A stretch of 64,000 bases of DNA from Kitasatospora albolonga (GTDB taxonomy: Bacteria; Actinomycetota; Actinomycetes; Streptomycetales; Streptomycetaceae): contig CP020563.1 of assembly GCA_002082585.1 (NCBI GenBank), forward strand, positions 62,001 through 126,000, written 5' to 3'. Shown here one piece after another: positions 33,890 through 42,166 of the stretch. The notes under the pieces are model-generated. The model worked only from the letters and a program-made list of their open reading frames with translations. It was not told the origin of the DNA and ran no database searches. The position numbers and the translations under genes are program-made. The first letter of the stretch is position 1. Every line of letters begins with the position of its first letter.

Positions 33890-34558
33890 TTACGCAGCCG
33901 GGGTGAGGTAGCCGTGGTCCAGCAGCCACTTCACGTTCAGCCGCTCACCCTCGCCCGGGTTCAGGAAGACGGGGTCGAGCTTGATCTGCCGGCCGCCGCC
34001 GGGCTGCTCGAACCACGGGGCGATGCTGCCCTGCCAGACCCAGAAGGGCTTCGCCACCTTGTAGACGCGGTAGTCGCAGGGGGTCGCCGCCTCACGGGTG
34101 TTGAGGTTCTGCGGGGGCAGGGCACGCTCGGCGTAGGCGTCACCGGCCGGGGCCAGATAGCCGCCGTACTCCGAGCCGAAGCGGTCCAGGCGCTGGCCGG
34201 TGCGGAGCTTGGCGGGCTCCTTGTCGACCTCCCCGTTGACCTCGGCGAAGCCGTCGTTGGGCGGGTACTTCCAGCTTCCGGTGTCCGCGGGCCCCTCCCA
34301 GTACTTCTTGAGGAATGCCTGCGGGGAGAGGTCGCCGGTGCGCTGGTACCCCTTCAGGAGCGGGCCGACCGGGGCCAGGCGGTTGTTCGGCAGCCACTTC
34401 GGGCCGAGCCGGGCGTCGCCGCGGTACTCGCCGGTGCAGGGCGCGTGCCGCTCGGCGGCCACCGGGGCGGCGGGCTGCGGGGCGGCGCTCGCGGCGGGTG
34501 CGGTGATCAGTCCGGCGGTGATGCCGAGCGCGGCAAGTACGGTACGGATGCGGTTCAT
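33890..34558 (-). CDS. Secreted TNT-domain protein (NAD+ glycohydrolase-like toxin)
   Basis: A 222-residue secreted protein. Residues 1-26 are a signal peptide (MNRIRTVLAALGITAGLITAPAASA). The C-terminal 130 residues match the tuberculosis necrotizing toxin fold: WKYPPNDGFAEV, LDRFGSEYGGYLAPAGDAYA (about 127-147), ALPPQNLN, and YRVYKVAKPFWVWQGSIAPWFEQPG. TNT hydrolyses NAD+; this protein is mature-domain size without the long adhesin part of the mycobacterial toxin. The residues between 27 and 90 include two cysteines and may be a stabilising or targeting segment. The next gene downstream may encode its antidote. Confidence 0.85.
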   Translation of the reverse strand: MNRIRTVLAALGITAGLITAPAASAAPQPAAPVAAERHAPCTGEYRGDARLGPKWLPNNRLAPVGPLLKGYQRTGDLSPQAFLKKYWEGPADTGSWKYPPNDGFAEVNGEVDKEPAKLRTGQRLDRFGSEYGGYLAPAGDAYAERALPPQNLNTREAATPCDYRVYKVAKPFWVWQGSIAPWFEQPGGGRQIKLDPVFLNPGEGERLNVKWLLDHGYLTPAA

Positions 34559-34695
34559 TCAGGAATCCCCTCGAGCACTGATGATCAATCAGACAGCTGA
34601 CGAAGGGTAACCGCTCGACTACGTGGAGCCTTTGCGCCATGCCGGTTTCCGGCCGGGCCGGGACCGCGCCTCTCCGGGCCGCCGGGACGGAACGG

Positions 34696-34742
34696 CACCG
34701 CGCCCCGGCCGGGAGGAGCACGGGCCCGGCCGGGGCGCGGTG
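34696..34742 (-). terminator. 18-bp stem-loop after the LPMO gene
   Basis: Perfect 18-base arms (34696-34713 and 34725-34742) with an 11-base loop, starting 18 bases past the LPMO stop. This is a very stable intrinsic-type terminator; both flanking genes are on the - strand. Confidence 0.85.
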
Positions 34743-34759
34743 GGGAAGAGAGCCCGCGG

Positions 34760-35275
34760 TCAGCTCACGTTGACGTCGATACAGGCGTAGAAGGCGTTCG
34801 GGGTGTCCGCGATGTTCCAGACCGCGAGGACCTTCTGCTCGCCCGTCCTGCTGCCGAAGTCGACCTGATGGGTAACGGTCGCGCCGGGCTGGGCGCCGCC
34901 GTCGTCGAACTCGGCGATCTTCTCGCCGCCGACGAAGTACTGCCAGGTGCTGGTCGCGTGGCGGGCGGTGAGCCGCCACTCGAACTGCTGCGAGCGGTTC
35001 ACCGGGGTGACCGCCCAGCCCTTGGAGTCGTCGTCGAGCTCGGCGAATCCGCTGTTCCCGCCGCTGCAACTGCTGAGCCCCTTGGGGCCCTCGACGCTCT
35101 GGGGTTCGTAGCTGATCGATCCGCAGCTGACCGTTCCGGCGGCGCACTGTGCCTGCCTGCTGGGCGGATCGGAGATGTAGCCGTGGGCGCTGGCGGAGCT
35201 CGCCGGGAGGCTCAGGGCGAGGACCGGGGCGAGGACGGCACCGACGGCGAGTGCGGTCTTCCTTTTCGCGTGCAT
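34760..35275 (-). CDS. AA10 lytic polysaccharide monooxygenase (chitin-binding type)
   Basis: A 171-residue secreted copper enzyme. The signal peptide ends at ASSASA, exposing His32 (HGYISDPPSRQAQC) as the N-terminal histidine of the copper brace. Two cysteine pairs follow, and WQYFVGGEKIAEFDDGG and NIADTPNAFYACIDVNV are typical of single-domain chitin-active AA10 proteins. It oxidatively cleaves crystalline chitin or cellulose. AAGGAG precedes the ATG at 35275. The upstream region holds a DasR/chitinase-type element at 35434-35445, in line with induction by chitin breakdown products. Confidence 0.94.
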   Translation of the reverse strand: MHAKRKTALAVGAVLAPVLALSLPASSASAHGYISDPPSRQAQCAAGTVSCGSISYEPQSVEGPKGLSSCSGGNSGFAELDDDSKGWAVTPVNRSQQFEWRLTARHATSTWQYFVGGEKIAEFDDGGAQPGATVTHQVDFGSRTGEQKVLAVWNIADTPNAFYACIDVNVS

Positions 35276-35433
35276 GCTTTCTCCTTCACAGGAGACCGCA
35301 CCGCGCGGTGGCGGGCCGTGGGGGGCCCGGCTTCGGCGGCGCGGCCTCGCGAGTGTGGGGCCAACGAGGCGCGAAGGGCCGCAAGTCCCTTGCCGGACAG
35401 GCCCGATGACCGGTGCCGGAAAGGTCTTACACT

Positions 35434-35445
35434 TGGACTGGACCA
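35434..35445 (-). promoter_or_regulatory. Chitinase-type operator (DasR dre-like)
   Basis: TGGACTGGACCA on the + strand, TGGTCCAGTCCA on the - strand. It matches 10 of 12 positions of both the DasR site TGGTCTAGACCA and the direct-repeat element TGGTCCAGACCT of Streptomyces chitinase promoters. It lies about 160 bases upstream of the LPMO start. Confidence 0.55.
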
Positions 35446-35551
35446 TACTCTCCGTCGCGTACGCGTCAAGGGGGGTGCGCGAGGGGCGGGAGGGGCGACG
35501 GCCCGGCCCGCCCCGTGACGCACGGTCACCGGGCCGCGTGGCGGGACGCCA

Positions 35552-36277
35552 TCACCCCTGGTCGTCGCCGTAGCGGACCGTGACCCGTTCGAAGCCGAGG
35601 GAGCCGAGCAGACCCTTCAGCATGTCGGCGGTGTTCTTCTCCGCGCGGGCGGTCAGCCCGCTCTCCTTCGCCGCCTCGCCGATGTGCCGGACGGCCAGCT
35701 GGTTGACCGCCTGCTCGCTGCTCGGGTTGTCGGAGAAGAAGTCGCCAAGCCGGTCGAGGATTCCGCGCTGCTTGGAGACGGTGTAGGAGCGGTCCGGGTC
35801 CAGCGCGGGCTTGCCCAGCACCGCGCGCGGCAGCCGGATCTCGGCGGTCGTACGGTCCTCGTTGACGACGACCTCGCTCTCGGTGATCTTCCCCAGGTCG
35901 ACGGAGGCGCCGACCGTGCCCGCGCCGACGAACAGGGTCCGGGTGCCGCGTACGGCGTCGGGCAGGAACCTCGCGTCCTTCTCCAGGTCGACGACGACCT
36001 GGAAGTTGCCCGAGGCCGCCTCGTACGCGCTCATGTCCTGGATCGACTTGAGCACCGCCGGGCCGGACCGGTCGCGGGTCTCCTCCCCGAAGAGGCTGTC
36101 GAGGCCCGGCAGGAGGCTGAGCCTGCCACCGGCGAACAGCAGGGCCAGAACCGCCGCGCAGATACCGAGAACCGTCAGCACCCCCCGGCCTCGGCGGGGC
36201 GTGCGCTGCTTCCCGCCCTGCGGGGCGGAGTCCGTGGGTGCGTCGCTGGACGTCATGGACTGCGTGTGACCCGCCAC
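35552..36277 (-). CDS. DUF4230-domain membrane-anchored protein
   Basis: A 241-residue protein with a single N-terminal membrane helix (about 33-52, VLTVLGICAAVLALLFAGG) and an extracytoplasmic DUF4230 domain (SIQDMSAYEAASGNFQVVVDLEKDA through the C-terminus). The family is of unknown function. The GTG at 36277 has GAAAG close upstream; the ATG seven codons later (36256) is an alternative. It lies 67 bases downstream of the DUF4389 gene on the same strand and may be co-transcribed with it. Confidence 0.82.
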   Translation of the reverse strand: MAGHTQSMTSSDAPTDSAPQGGKQRTPRRGRGVLTVLGICAAVLALLFAGGRLSLLPGLDSLFGEETRDRSGPAVLKSIQDMSAYEAASGNFQVVVDLEKDARFLPDAVRGTRTLFVGAGTVGASVDLGKITESEVVVNEDRTTAEIRLPRAVLGKPALDPDRSYTVSKQRGILDRLGDFFSDNPSSEQAVNQLAVRHIGEAAKESGLTARAEKNTADMLKGLLGSLGFERVTVRYGDDQG

Positions 36278-36344
36278 CGGACTTTCAACCCATCTCCCTT
36301 GCGAAATGGGCCGGTTCAGGTATGCGGGCGCAGACGGGCGGCCT

Positions 36345-37139
36345 TCAGGGGCGGCCGGAGACCCTGACCGTGTCGTCGTTGTCGGAGGTCGTGGTGGTGG
36401 TCACCGATGTGGTGACGTGCCCCGCGAGGCCGAGCACCAGGAACAGCACCACGAGCCACTTCGCCGCACTGCTCATGACCAGCGGCCGGGTGGCGGAGCG
36501 GGGGTGCTCCCGCGGTACGGGGAGGTCGTCGTCCCCGAAGAGGCCCTTGGGGTAGGCCGGGGTGAGCATCATGACGTACGCGGAGAACCTCATCCGGTAG
36601 CGCAGGGTGGCCGCCGTCGCCTCGAACAGGGGACGCGGCATCCGGCCCAGGACCAGGGTGATCAGCCACCACACGAAGGACAGGGCCCACCAGCCGTAGA
36701 CCGCGAGGCTCTGCACGACCGCCGCCGGGATCATCAGGAAGATCCGGAACAGCACCGCGAGCCGGTTGAGCCCGGTGGGCCGTACGTCGATCTGGACCGG
36801 GTAGTCCGGGGGCGGGGTCAGGGCGAAGGGCGGGTAGCGGTCGATCAGCAGCATCTCGCTCGCCGACACGCGCATGTCGTAGCCGAGGAACCCGGCGAGG
36901 AAGCGGAAGACGGGGTCGGGCAGACGGCCCAGCACCAGGGCGGCGAACCAGCCCGCGATCACGGTGAAGAACGCCGCGATGTGCAGGAAGAACAGCACGA
37001 TGAAGTGGGGGATCAGGAGCAGCAGCCGCACCAGCACCGTCAGCCGGCGCTGACGGCCCGGCTCGATGATGTCGAGGACGGGCCTGAACTCGTCGGCGTC
37101 GGCCTCCTTGCGGCCCGGGCTCCATCGGCCGTCGGCCAT
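36345..37139 (-). CDS. DUF4389-domain integral membrane protein
   Basis: A 264-residue membrane protein with a duplicated DUF4389 unit. Each half has a pair of hydrophobic helices followed by a similar RxxxxxxxxxYxMRxSAxxMxLxxxYP block (FLGYDMRVSASEMLLIDRYP; TLRYRMRFSAYVMMLTPAYP). A further membrane helix near 235-250 precedes a threonine-rich tail (TTSVTTTTTSDNDD). Function is unknown. The ATG at 37139 has GAGGAG four bases upstream, which sets the start and rejects a longer frame from 37223. Confidence 0.85.
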   Translation of the reverse strand: MADGRWSPGRKEADADEFRPVLDIIEPGRQRRLTVLVRLLLLIPHFIVLFFLHIAAFFTVIAGWFAALVLGRLPDPVFRFLAGFLGYDMRVSASEMLLIDRYPPFALTPPPDYPVQIDVRPTGLNRLAVLFRIFLMIPAAVVQSLAVYGWWALSFVWWLITLVLGRMPRPLFEATAATLRYRMRFSAYVMMLTPAYPKGLFGDDDLPVPREHPRSATRPLVMSSAAKWLVVLFLVLGLAGHVTTSVTTTTTSDNDDTVRVSGRP

Positions 37140-37335
37140 GTCGCTCCTCCTCGGCAGGGGGTCCGTACGGCATCCGCGCGCAGGACGTGTCCCCACGCTG
37201 CGGCAGGACGGGGCGGCCCGCAAACGGCCGCGGCCCGAACGGGTGCCCCGGCCCGGACCAACCCCCTCCCCCGCACAGGCCCCTGCCCCGCTGACGGCCG
37301 GAGTTCCGCCAGCGGTCGGGGGGTGCCCCCTGCGG

Positions 37336-38136
37336 TCAGCGCCTGCGGAGCCGGTTCAGCAGGGCTCGGCGGGAGCCGGGCCGGGTGCCGTCCTCGGCGG
37401 TGCCGCGCCCGCCGCCCGGACCGGTGGCCTTCGCCGAGCCGACGCCACCGGCCTTCGTAGCACCGGCCTTCGCCCCGGCGGTGGACGGTTCCTTCGCACC
37501 GGCCCTGGGCGGCTTCTTCACGTCGGCCGTGTCCCGGGCCTTCGTCCTGGCACCGGAGGCAGACGGCCCGGCGATGGCAGGTTCGGGGGCGGCCTTCGGG
37601 TCCGCGTCCTTCCGCTCCGGCCGGGGCTTCTCCGCCTCGGGCCGGGGCCTGCCCAGGTACGCGTGGTAGTGGTGGCTGATCCGGCGGCCCAGCAGGAAGT
37701 AGCCGAGCAGGGCGCCCGACGTGTTGAGGATGACGTCGTCGATGTCGAAGGCGCGTCCCGTGACCAGGGCGCCCTGGACCAGTTCCACGAGGACCATGGC
37801 GGCGGCGGTCAGCAGCGTCATGCTGATCATCCGCAGACGGCGCGGCACGAGGAACGGCAGGAGCAGCCCGAAGGGCACGCCGAGCAGCAGGTTTCCGCCC
37901 GCCTGCTTGCACGCGGCGAGGAAGGTGTAGTCCTCCGCGTACTGGCGCAGCGACCGGCCCGGCTGGAGATTCGACGTGACGATGTCCGCGGAGGCCGGTG
38001 AGGGCGTGAGTGTCACCTTGGCCAGGAAGTAGGAGAACACCACCAGCCCCAGCAGCACCACCGTCAGAACGCTCACCCTCAGCAGCACGCGCGCCCATGT
38101 CCCCTGTCGCGCTAGGGGTTTCGTCTCGGCAGTCAT
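37336..38136 (-). CDS. VanZ-like membrane protein with a long basic tail
   Basis: A 266-residue protein. The first 160 residues are a VanZ-type membrane domain with about four or five helices, the signature NLLLGVPFGLLLPFLVPRR (about 81-99) and LVELVQGALVTGRAFDIDDVILNTSGALLGY (about 115-145). VanZ itself gives low-level teicoplanin resistance; most relatives are uncharacterised. The last 100 residues are Lys/Ala/Pro/Gly-rich and probably disordered (GAKEPSTAGAKAGATKAGG), facing the cytoplasm. No van genes are nearby. Confidence 0.87.
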   Translation of the reverse strand: MTAETKPLARQGTWARVLLRVSVLTVVLLGLVVFSYFLAKVTLTPSPASADIVTSNLQPGRSLRQYAEDYTFLAACKQAGGNLLLGVPFGLLLPFLVPRRLRMISMTLLTAAAMVLVELVQGALVTGRAFDIDDVILNTSGALLGYFLLGRRISHHYHAYLGRPRPEAEKPRPERKDADPKAAPEPAIAGPSASGARTKARDTADVKKPPRAGAKEPSTAGAKAGATKAGGVGSAKATGPGGGRGTAEDGTRPGSRRALLNRLRRR

Positions 38137-38233
38137 GGCGGACGGATGCCCGCGCCGGGGCGGAAAACACCCGGCCGGTCGTCCGGTCCTCGAAATCGCC
38201 CGGCCGTCCGGTGGCGCCTGCGACGATGGGCGT

Positions 38234-38734
38234 ATGAGCGCACGCGAGAAGAAGGACCTGCTGGCCGAGACCGACCGGCTGCGCGAGGAGGGGCGGGCCG
38301 GGGAGGCGCGCGAGCGGCTGCTCGCCCTGACCGCCCGGTTCCCCGACGACGCGGAGGTGGCCTACCGGACCGCTTGGGTCCACGACGTCCTGGGCCTGGA
38401 GACCGAGGCGGTGGCGTATTACGAGCGCAGCGTGGCGGGGACGGGGCTCGGGGCGGAGGACCGGCGGGGGGCGCTGCTGGGCCTCGGCAGTACGTACCGG
38501 GTGCTGGGGCGGTACGGGCAGGCCGTGGAGACACTGCGCCGGGGCGTCGAGGAGTTCCCGGACGACGGGGCGCTGAAGACGTTCCTGGCGATGGCCCTGT
38601 TCAACACGGACGAGCACCACGAGGCCATGCAACTGCTGCTGCGGCTGGTGGCGTCGACGAGTGACGACCGGCATGTCCAGGAGTACCGGTCGGCCATCGA
38701 GCACTACGCGAAGGATCTGCGCGAGACGATGTGA
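38234..38734 (+). CDS. Tetratricopeptide-repeat protein
   Basis: A 166-residue soluble, all-helical protein with about three TPR units: RLREEGRAGEARERLLALTARFPDD, VAYRTAWVHDVLGLETEAVAYYERSV, and a block around YRVLGRYGQAVETLRRGVEEFPDD. It should act as a protein-interaction scaffold. Small TPR proteins of this kind in Streptomyces are mostly uncharacterised. It is divergent from the VanZ-like gene across a 97-base gap. Confidence 0.88.
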   Translation: MSAREKKDLLAETDRLREEGRAGEARERLLALTARFPDDAEVAYRTAWVHDVLGLETEAVAYYERSVAGTGLGAEDRRGALLGLGSTYRVLGRYGQAVETLRRGVEEFPDDGALKTFLAMALFNTDEHHEAMQLLLRLVASTSDDRHVQEYRSAIEHYAKDLRETM

Positions 38735-38841
38735 GCCGGGGGGGGCGGAGGTGAGGGTCGGGGGTCGGGGCGGCGGAACGCGACGCGCCATGCGGGCGGC
38801 CGAGCGCGGTCCCGGGGCGCGGGCCTGCCGAGAATGCTCGC

Positions 38842-39597
38842 GTGCACTCCGCTCCCCCGCCCTCGTCCTCCCCGTCCACCCCGTCTTCCTCTTCCGCCTC
38901 GTCCGCCGCGCCTGGGGCTGATGTCCTCCCACCGCGCGGCGCGTGGGCGCTGCTGCTCCTGTCGGCGGCTTCCGGGGCGGCGGACGCGTTCGCCTTCCTC
39001 TGTGTGGGGGAGGTCTTCGCGGGGGTGATGACCGGGAACCTGGTCCTGCTGGGGGCCTCGGCCGCCGGAGCCGGGGAGGACGGTGTGGCGCTGCGGGTGC
39101 TCACCGCCCTGGCGGCGTACGTCTGCGGGGCGGCGGCCGGTGCCGTGATGACGGGGCGGCTGGGGCTGCCGCTCGGGGTGGTGCTGCTGGCCGAGGTCGT
39201 CCTGCTCGGGGCGGCGGCGGTGCTGTGGGGGCTGGGCCTGGTGGCGTCGTCCGGTGACCGGCTCGGGCTGCTGGCCCTCGTATCGCTGGCGATGGGCGTC
39301 CAGGGGCGCGTCCGGGTGACGCCGACGAACTATTTCACCGGGACCCTCACCTCACTCGCCGGCCGCGCGGCGGCGGGTGAGCTGGGGCCGGGTGACGCCT
39401 GGGCGCTGGGCCGGCTGGGGGCGGTGGTGGCCGGGGCGGCGGTCGCGGCTCTGACGGAGCGGTGGTGGAGCCCCGGGGCGGCGCTGGGCGCGGTGGTTCT
39501 GGCGGCGGGGGCGCTGGCCCTCGAAACCGCGCCGCGCCGGGGCCGGGGAACGGGGAAGCCCCGGCTGGATCGGGGGAATCCAGCCGGGGCGGCTTGA
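38842..39597 (+). CDS. DUF1275 (YoaK-like) membrane protein
   Basis: A 251-residue protein with about six helices after a serine/proline-rich N-terminus. Conserved features are SAASGAADAFAFLCVGEVFAGVMTGN (about 41-66), ALVSLAMGVQGR and TPTNYFTGTLTSLAGR. The family is of unknown function. The GTG at 38842 is the likely start; no clear ribosome-binding site is seen. The last codons overlap a 13-bp hairpin (39558-39590), so the terminator is inside the gene's 3' end. Confidence 0.85.
   Translation: MHSAPPPSSSPSTPSSSSASSAAPGADVLPPRGAWALLLLSAASGAADAFAFLCVGEVFAGVMTGNLVLLGASAAGAGEDGVALRVLTALAAYVCGAAAGAVMTGRLGLPLGVVLLAEVVLLGAAAVLWGLGLVASSGDRLGLLALVSLAMGVQGRVRVTPTNYFTGTLTSLAGRAAAGELGPGDAWALGRLGAVVAGAAVAALTERWWSPGAALGAVVLAAGALALETAPRRGRGTGKPRLDRGNPAGAA
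39558..39590 (+). terminator. 13-bp stem-loop at the end of the DUF1275 gene
   Basis: Arms of 13 bases (39558-39570 and 39578-39590) pair perfectly around CGGGGGA. The hairpin ends seven bases before the coding sequence does, so it forms part of the gene. Confidence 0.75.
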
Positions 39598-39736
39598 TAG
39601 CGAGCATCACACCCGCGTATAGATGAACGATAAACCATCTTGGGCCGTTCCGGAGAACCCGCCCCCACGGATGTGACCCATGGCACGGAATTCTCGATTC
39701 CGCCCCCTTGGCGGCTTCGGCCGCAGCCCGCGCCGG

Positions 39737-39997
39737 TCAGCCGCGCGACGCGTCACCGGTGCCGTAACGGCGGCGGAACCGCTCGACACGGCCGGCCGTG
39801 TCGAGCACCCGACGGCCCCCGGTGTAGAACGGGTGGCTCGCCGACGAGGTCTCCACGTCGATGACGGGGTAGCTGTTGCCGTCCTCCCAGGTCACGCGCT
39901 CGCCGGAGTCGGCGGTCGAGCGGGTCAGGAAGGCGGTGTCCGCGACGCGGTCACGGAAGACCACGGGGCGGGAGACGGGGTGGATACGGGACTTCAT
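39737..39997 (-). CDS. rpmE2: Ribosomal protein L31, zinc-independent (type B)
   Basis: An 86-residue 50S ribosomal protein ([16 protein letters not shown]..., [20 protein letters not shown]). It has no cysteine and so lacks the zinc ribbon of the usual L31. In S. coelicolor such C-minus paralogues replace the zinc-binding forms under zinc starvation under Zur control. GGAAGGA lies upstream of the ATG at 39997. The L33 paralogue gene lies 110 bases upstream on the same strand, so the two probably form one zinc-responsive operon. Confidence 0.95.
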   Translation of the reverse strand: MKSRIHPVSRPVVFRDRVADTAFLTRSTADSGERVTWEDGNSYPVIDVETSSASHPFYTGGRRVLDTAGRVERFRRRYGTGDASRG

Positions 39998-40107
39998 GGA
40001 TGCGTTCCTTCCTCACCGCCGATATCGATGCCCGGTGGCGGTGATGGTGCCGGTGGCGGTCGCTGTGGCGGTCGCGTACAGGGGACTCGTACGCCGAACG
40101 CCGTACG

Positions 40108-40272
40108 TCAGCGCGTCTCACGGAAGAGGACGTGCCGCCCGGCCGCCGGGTCGAACTTGCGCAGTTCCAGCCGGTCCGGGGTGTTGCGGCGGTTCTTGCG
40201 GGTCACATAGCCGTGCCCCGTTCCGGCGGTGGACCGGAGGGTCACGACGGGCCTGAGCTCACTGCGTGCCAT
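40108..40272 (-). CDS. rpmG: Ribosomal protein L33, zinc-independent
   Basis: A 54-residue 50S ribosomal protein ([19 protein letters not shown], then [20 protein letters not shown]). It has no cysteine, unlike the zinc-binding L33. It starts the presumed zinc-starvation operon with rpmE2. The Zur-box-like dyad at 40318-40332 lies 46 bases upstream. Length and motif order match C-minus L33 proteins exactly. Confidence 0.95.
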   Translation of the reverse strand: MARSELRPVVTLRSTAGTGHGYVTRKNRRNTPDRLELRKFDPAAGRHVLFRETR

Positions 40273-40317
40273 GGGCGCCTCCTGCGGTGTTCGACGACCC
40301 CGCCCCCGTTATGGGAA

Positions 40318-40332
40318 TGGGATTCGTTTTCG
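40318..40332 (-). promoter_or_regulatory. Zur-box-like element
   Basis: TGGGATTCGTTTTCG matches 10 of 15 positions of the Zur palindrome TGAAAATCATTTTCA, with one arm nearly perfect and the other degenerate. It sits in an unusually A+T-rich patch 46 bases upstream of the L33 gene, as expected for zinc-repressed C-minus ribosomal protein genes. Confidence 0.5.
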
Positions 40333-40616
40333 TTCTGGTGAGGGTAACGTGGCGCGCCCCGTCGGCATTCCCGGGCCGGACCGGCCCACCCGGACCGGGC
40401 CCACCCCCGGGGCACCCGTACCACCGGGGCAGACCAACAGCCCTTATGCGTACGTCAGTTCGGGAATCCCGCACGCCGCACAGCCGCTGGCATATGCCAG
40501 AAGCAACAACGCATCGAGTGTTGCCAAATCCCTTACGGGCCGCCGCGGCCTGTGCGACAGTCGATAGCGGTCCACCCCTGAGACCCGGCCGTTCCGCGCC
40601 TGTATCGGAGTACGAG

Positions 40617-42056
40617 ATGCCGTCCCATCTGTTCGCGGACCGCCCCGCACCACAGCCCTCCGCGCACGATGCCGCTGTGCTCGACGGCCTGATCCACCGC
40701 ACACGTCAGCTGCGCGAGGACGTCAATGCCGTCGCCGTCGGACGGAGCGCGGCGGCGGTCGGCGAGGACGGCCCTCAGGCACGTCGGCAGCGCGCCCTGT
40801 TCGATCTGGCCGTCCAGCACCTGGACGGCCTCGACGAGCGGCTCGGACAGCTCAGGGCCGGGCTCCCGGCTCCGCGCGCCACCGGCCGGGACGGCCTCGG
40901 AGCCCAGGACGGCCTCGGAGCCCAGGACGGCCCGGCGGCCGGGGCGCCCGCGAGCCGGGCGGGCAGCGCCGAGTGGAACCTCATCACCGACGAGGTCAGC
41001 TGGTCCGACGAGCTGTACGAGATCTTCGGCAGGCCGCCCGGTTCGCCGCCGCTCTCCCTGGACGACCTGCCGTCCGTGCTCGTGCCCGAGGACCAGCCGC
41101 AGCTCACCTCCATGGTGACCGGCTGCCTCGTCGACGGACGGCCGATGGACGGGGAGTTCCGTATCGTGCTCCCCGACGGCCGGGTGCGCGGGCTCCGTAT
41201 GACGGGCGAGCCGGTCCTCGACACCGAGGGCTGCACCGCCTCCATGTGGGCCGTCCTGCGGGAGACCGGCGAGGAGAGCGCCAGGCACGGCCCGGACGCG
41301 GCGCAGCGCGACGAGCCCGTCGAGCGCACGGAGCACCGGACGGCCGTGGAGCTCCAGGAGGCCGTTCTGCCGCCGTGGCGCGGTTCGTCACCCCTTCCGC
41401 GGCCCGCCTCGGGCGCCCTGGACGTCGCCGCCCACTACCTCCCTTCCGCGTCGGGCGGCCGCGTCGGCGGCGACTGGTACGACGCGATGGCGCTGCCGGA
41501 CGGCCGGACCCTGCTGACCGTCGGCGATCTGGCCGGGCAGGGGATTCCCGCGGCCTCGGCCATGGCCATGGTGCTCGGCGCGCTGCGCGGCATGGCCGTC
41601 GCCGGTATCGAGCCGGGCGCCCTGCTGGGCCACCTCGACCACCTCCTGGAAACGTCGGCGCAGCCCGCCCCGGGCAGCGCCCTGTGCGGGCTCTTCGACC
41701 CCTCGACCGGCCTCCTCACCTGGGCTCAGGCGGGCCACCCCGCGCCCCTGCTCTTCCGCGCGGGAACGGGACGGGTGCTGCCGTCCCCGGACGGGGTGCT
41801 GCTCGGTGCCGGGGCCCGGTTCGCCCATGAGCAGGACGACGTGCGCCTTCTCCCCGGCGATGTGCTGGTGCTGCACACGGACGGACTGACGCGGCGCGGC
41901 GACCGGGGTGCGGGCCCGGAGGCGCTGCTCGCTCTCGCCTCCCGGTTCGCACAGGCCCGTACGGCACAGGAGTGCGTGCGGGGCGTGGTCGAGGAGTTCG
42001 GCGGGGCCGAACGGCTGGACGACGCGTGTGTGCTGGTGGCCCGGGTCGGGGCGTGA
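40617..42056 (+). CDS. PP2C-type (RsbU/SpoIIE-like) phosphatase with a PAS domain
   Basis: A 479-residue signalling phosphatase. Residues about 115-215 are a PAS-like sensor (WNLITDEVSWSDELYEIFGRP...). The C-terminal 230 residues form a PPM phosphatase (GGDWYDAMALPDGRTLLTVGDLAGQG with metal-binding Asp, later DVLVLHTDGLTRRG and DDACVLVARV). Such proteins dephosphorylate anti-sigma-factor antagonists. An 18-bp tandem duplication at 40890-40925 encodes the repeat DGLGAQDGLGAQ in the linker. GGAG lies six bases before the ATG at 40617. No anti-sigma or sigma gene lies next to it. Confidence 0.88.
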   Translation: MPSHLFADRPAPQPSAHDAAVLDGLIHRTRQLREDVNAVAVGRSAAAVGEDGPQARRQRALFDLAVQHLDGLDERLGQLRAGLPAPRATGRDGLGAQDGLGAQDGPAAGAPASRAGSAEWNLITDEVSWSDELYEIFGRPPGSPPLSLDDLPSVLVPEDQPQLTSMVTGCLVDGRPMDGEFRIVLPDGRVRGLRMTGEPVLDTEGCTASMWAVLRETGEESARHGPDAAQRDEPVERTEHRTAVELQEAVLPPWRGSSPLPRPASGALDVAAHYLPSASGGRVGGDWYDAMALPDGRTLLTVGDLAGQGIPAASAMAMVLGALRGMAVAGIEPGALLGHLDHLLETSAQPAPGSALCGLFDPSTGLLTWAQAGHPAPLLFRAGTGRVLPSPDGVLLGAGARFAHEQDDVRLLPGDVLVLHTDGLTRRGDRGAGPEALLALASRFAQARTAQECVRGVVEEFGGAERLDDACVLVARVGA

Positions 42057-42166
42057 GGGAGCGCGTGCGCGCAGGACGGTGTGGCGCGGGACCTGTCGGA
42101 GTGTCAGGACGGTAGAGGGTTCGCGGGCGGTTACGGCCTCCGTCGGCGGATGCGGACGGGCGGCGG

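Noticed and set aside
39607..39789. A 60-codon - strand ORF overlapping the L31 gene end
   Set aside because: It lies in another frame of rpmE2 and has no ribosome-binding site or recognisable sequence.
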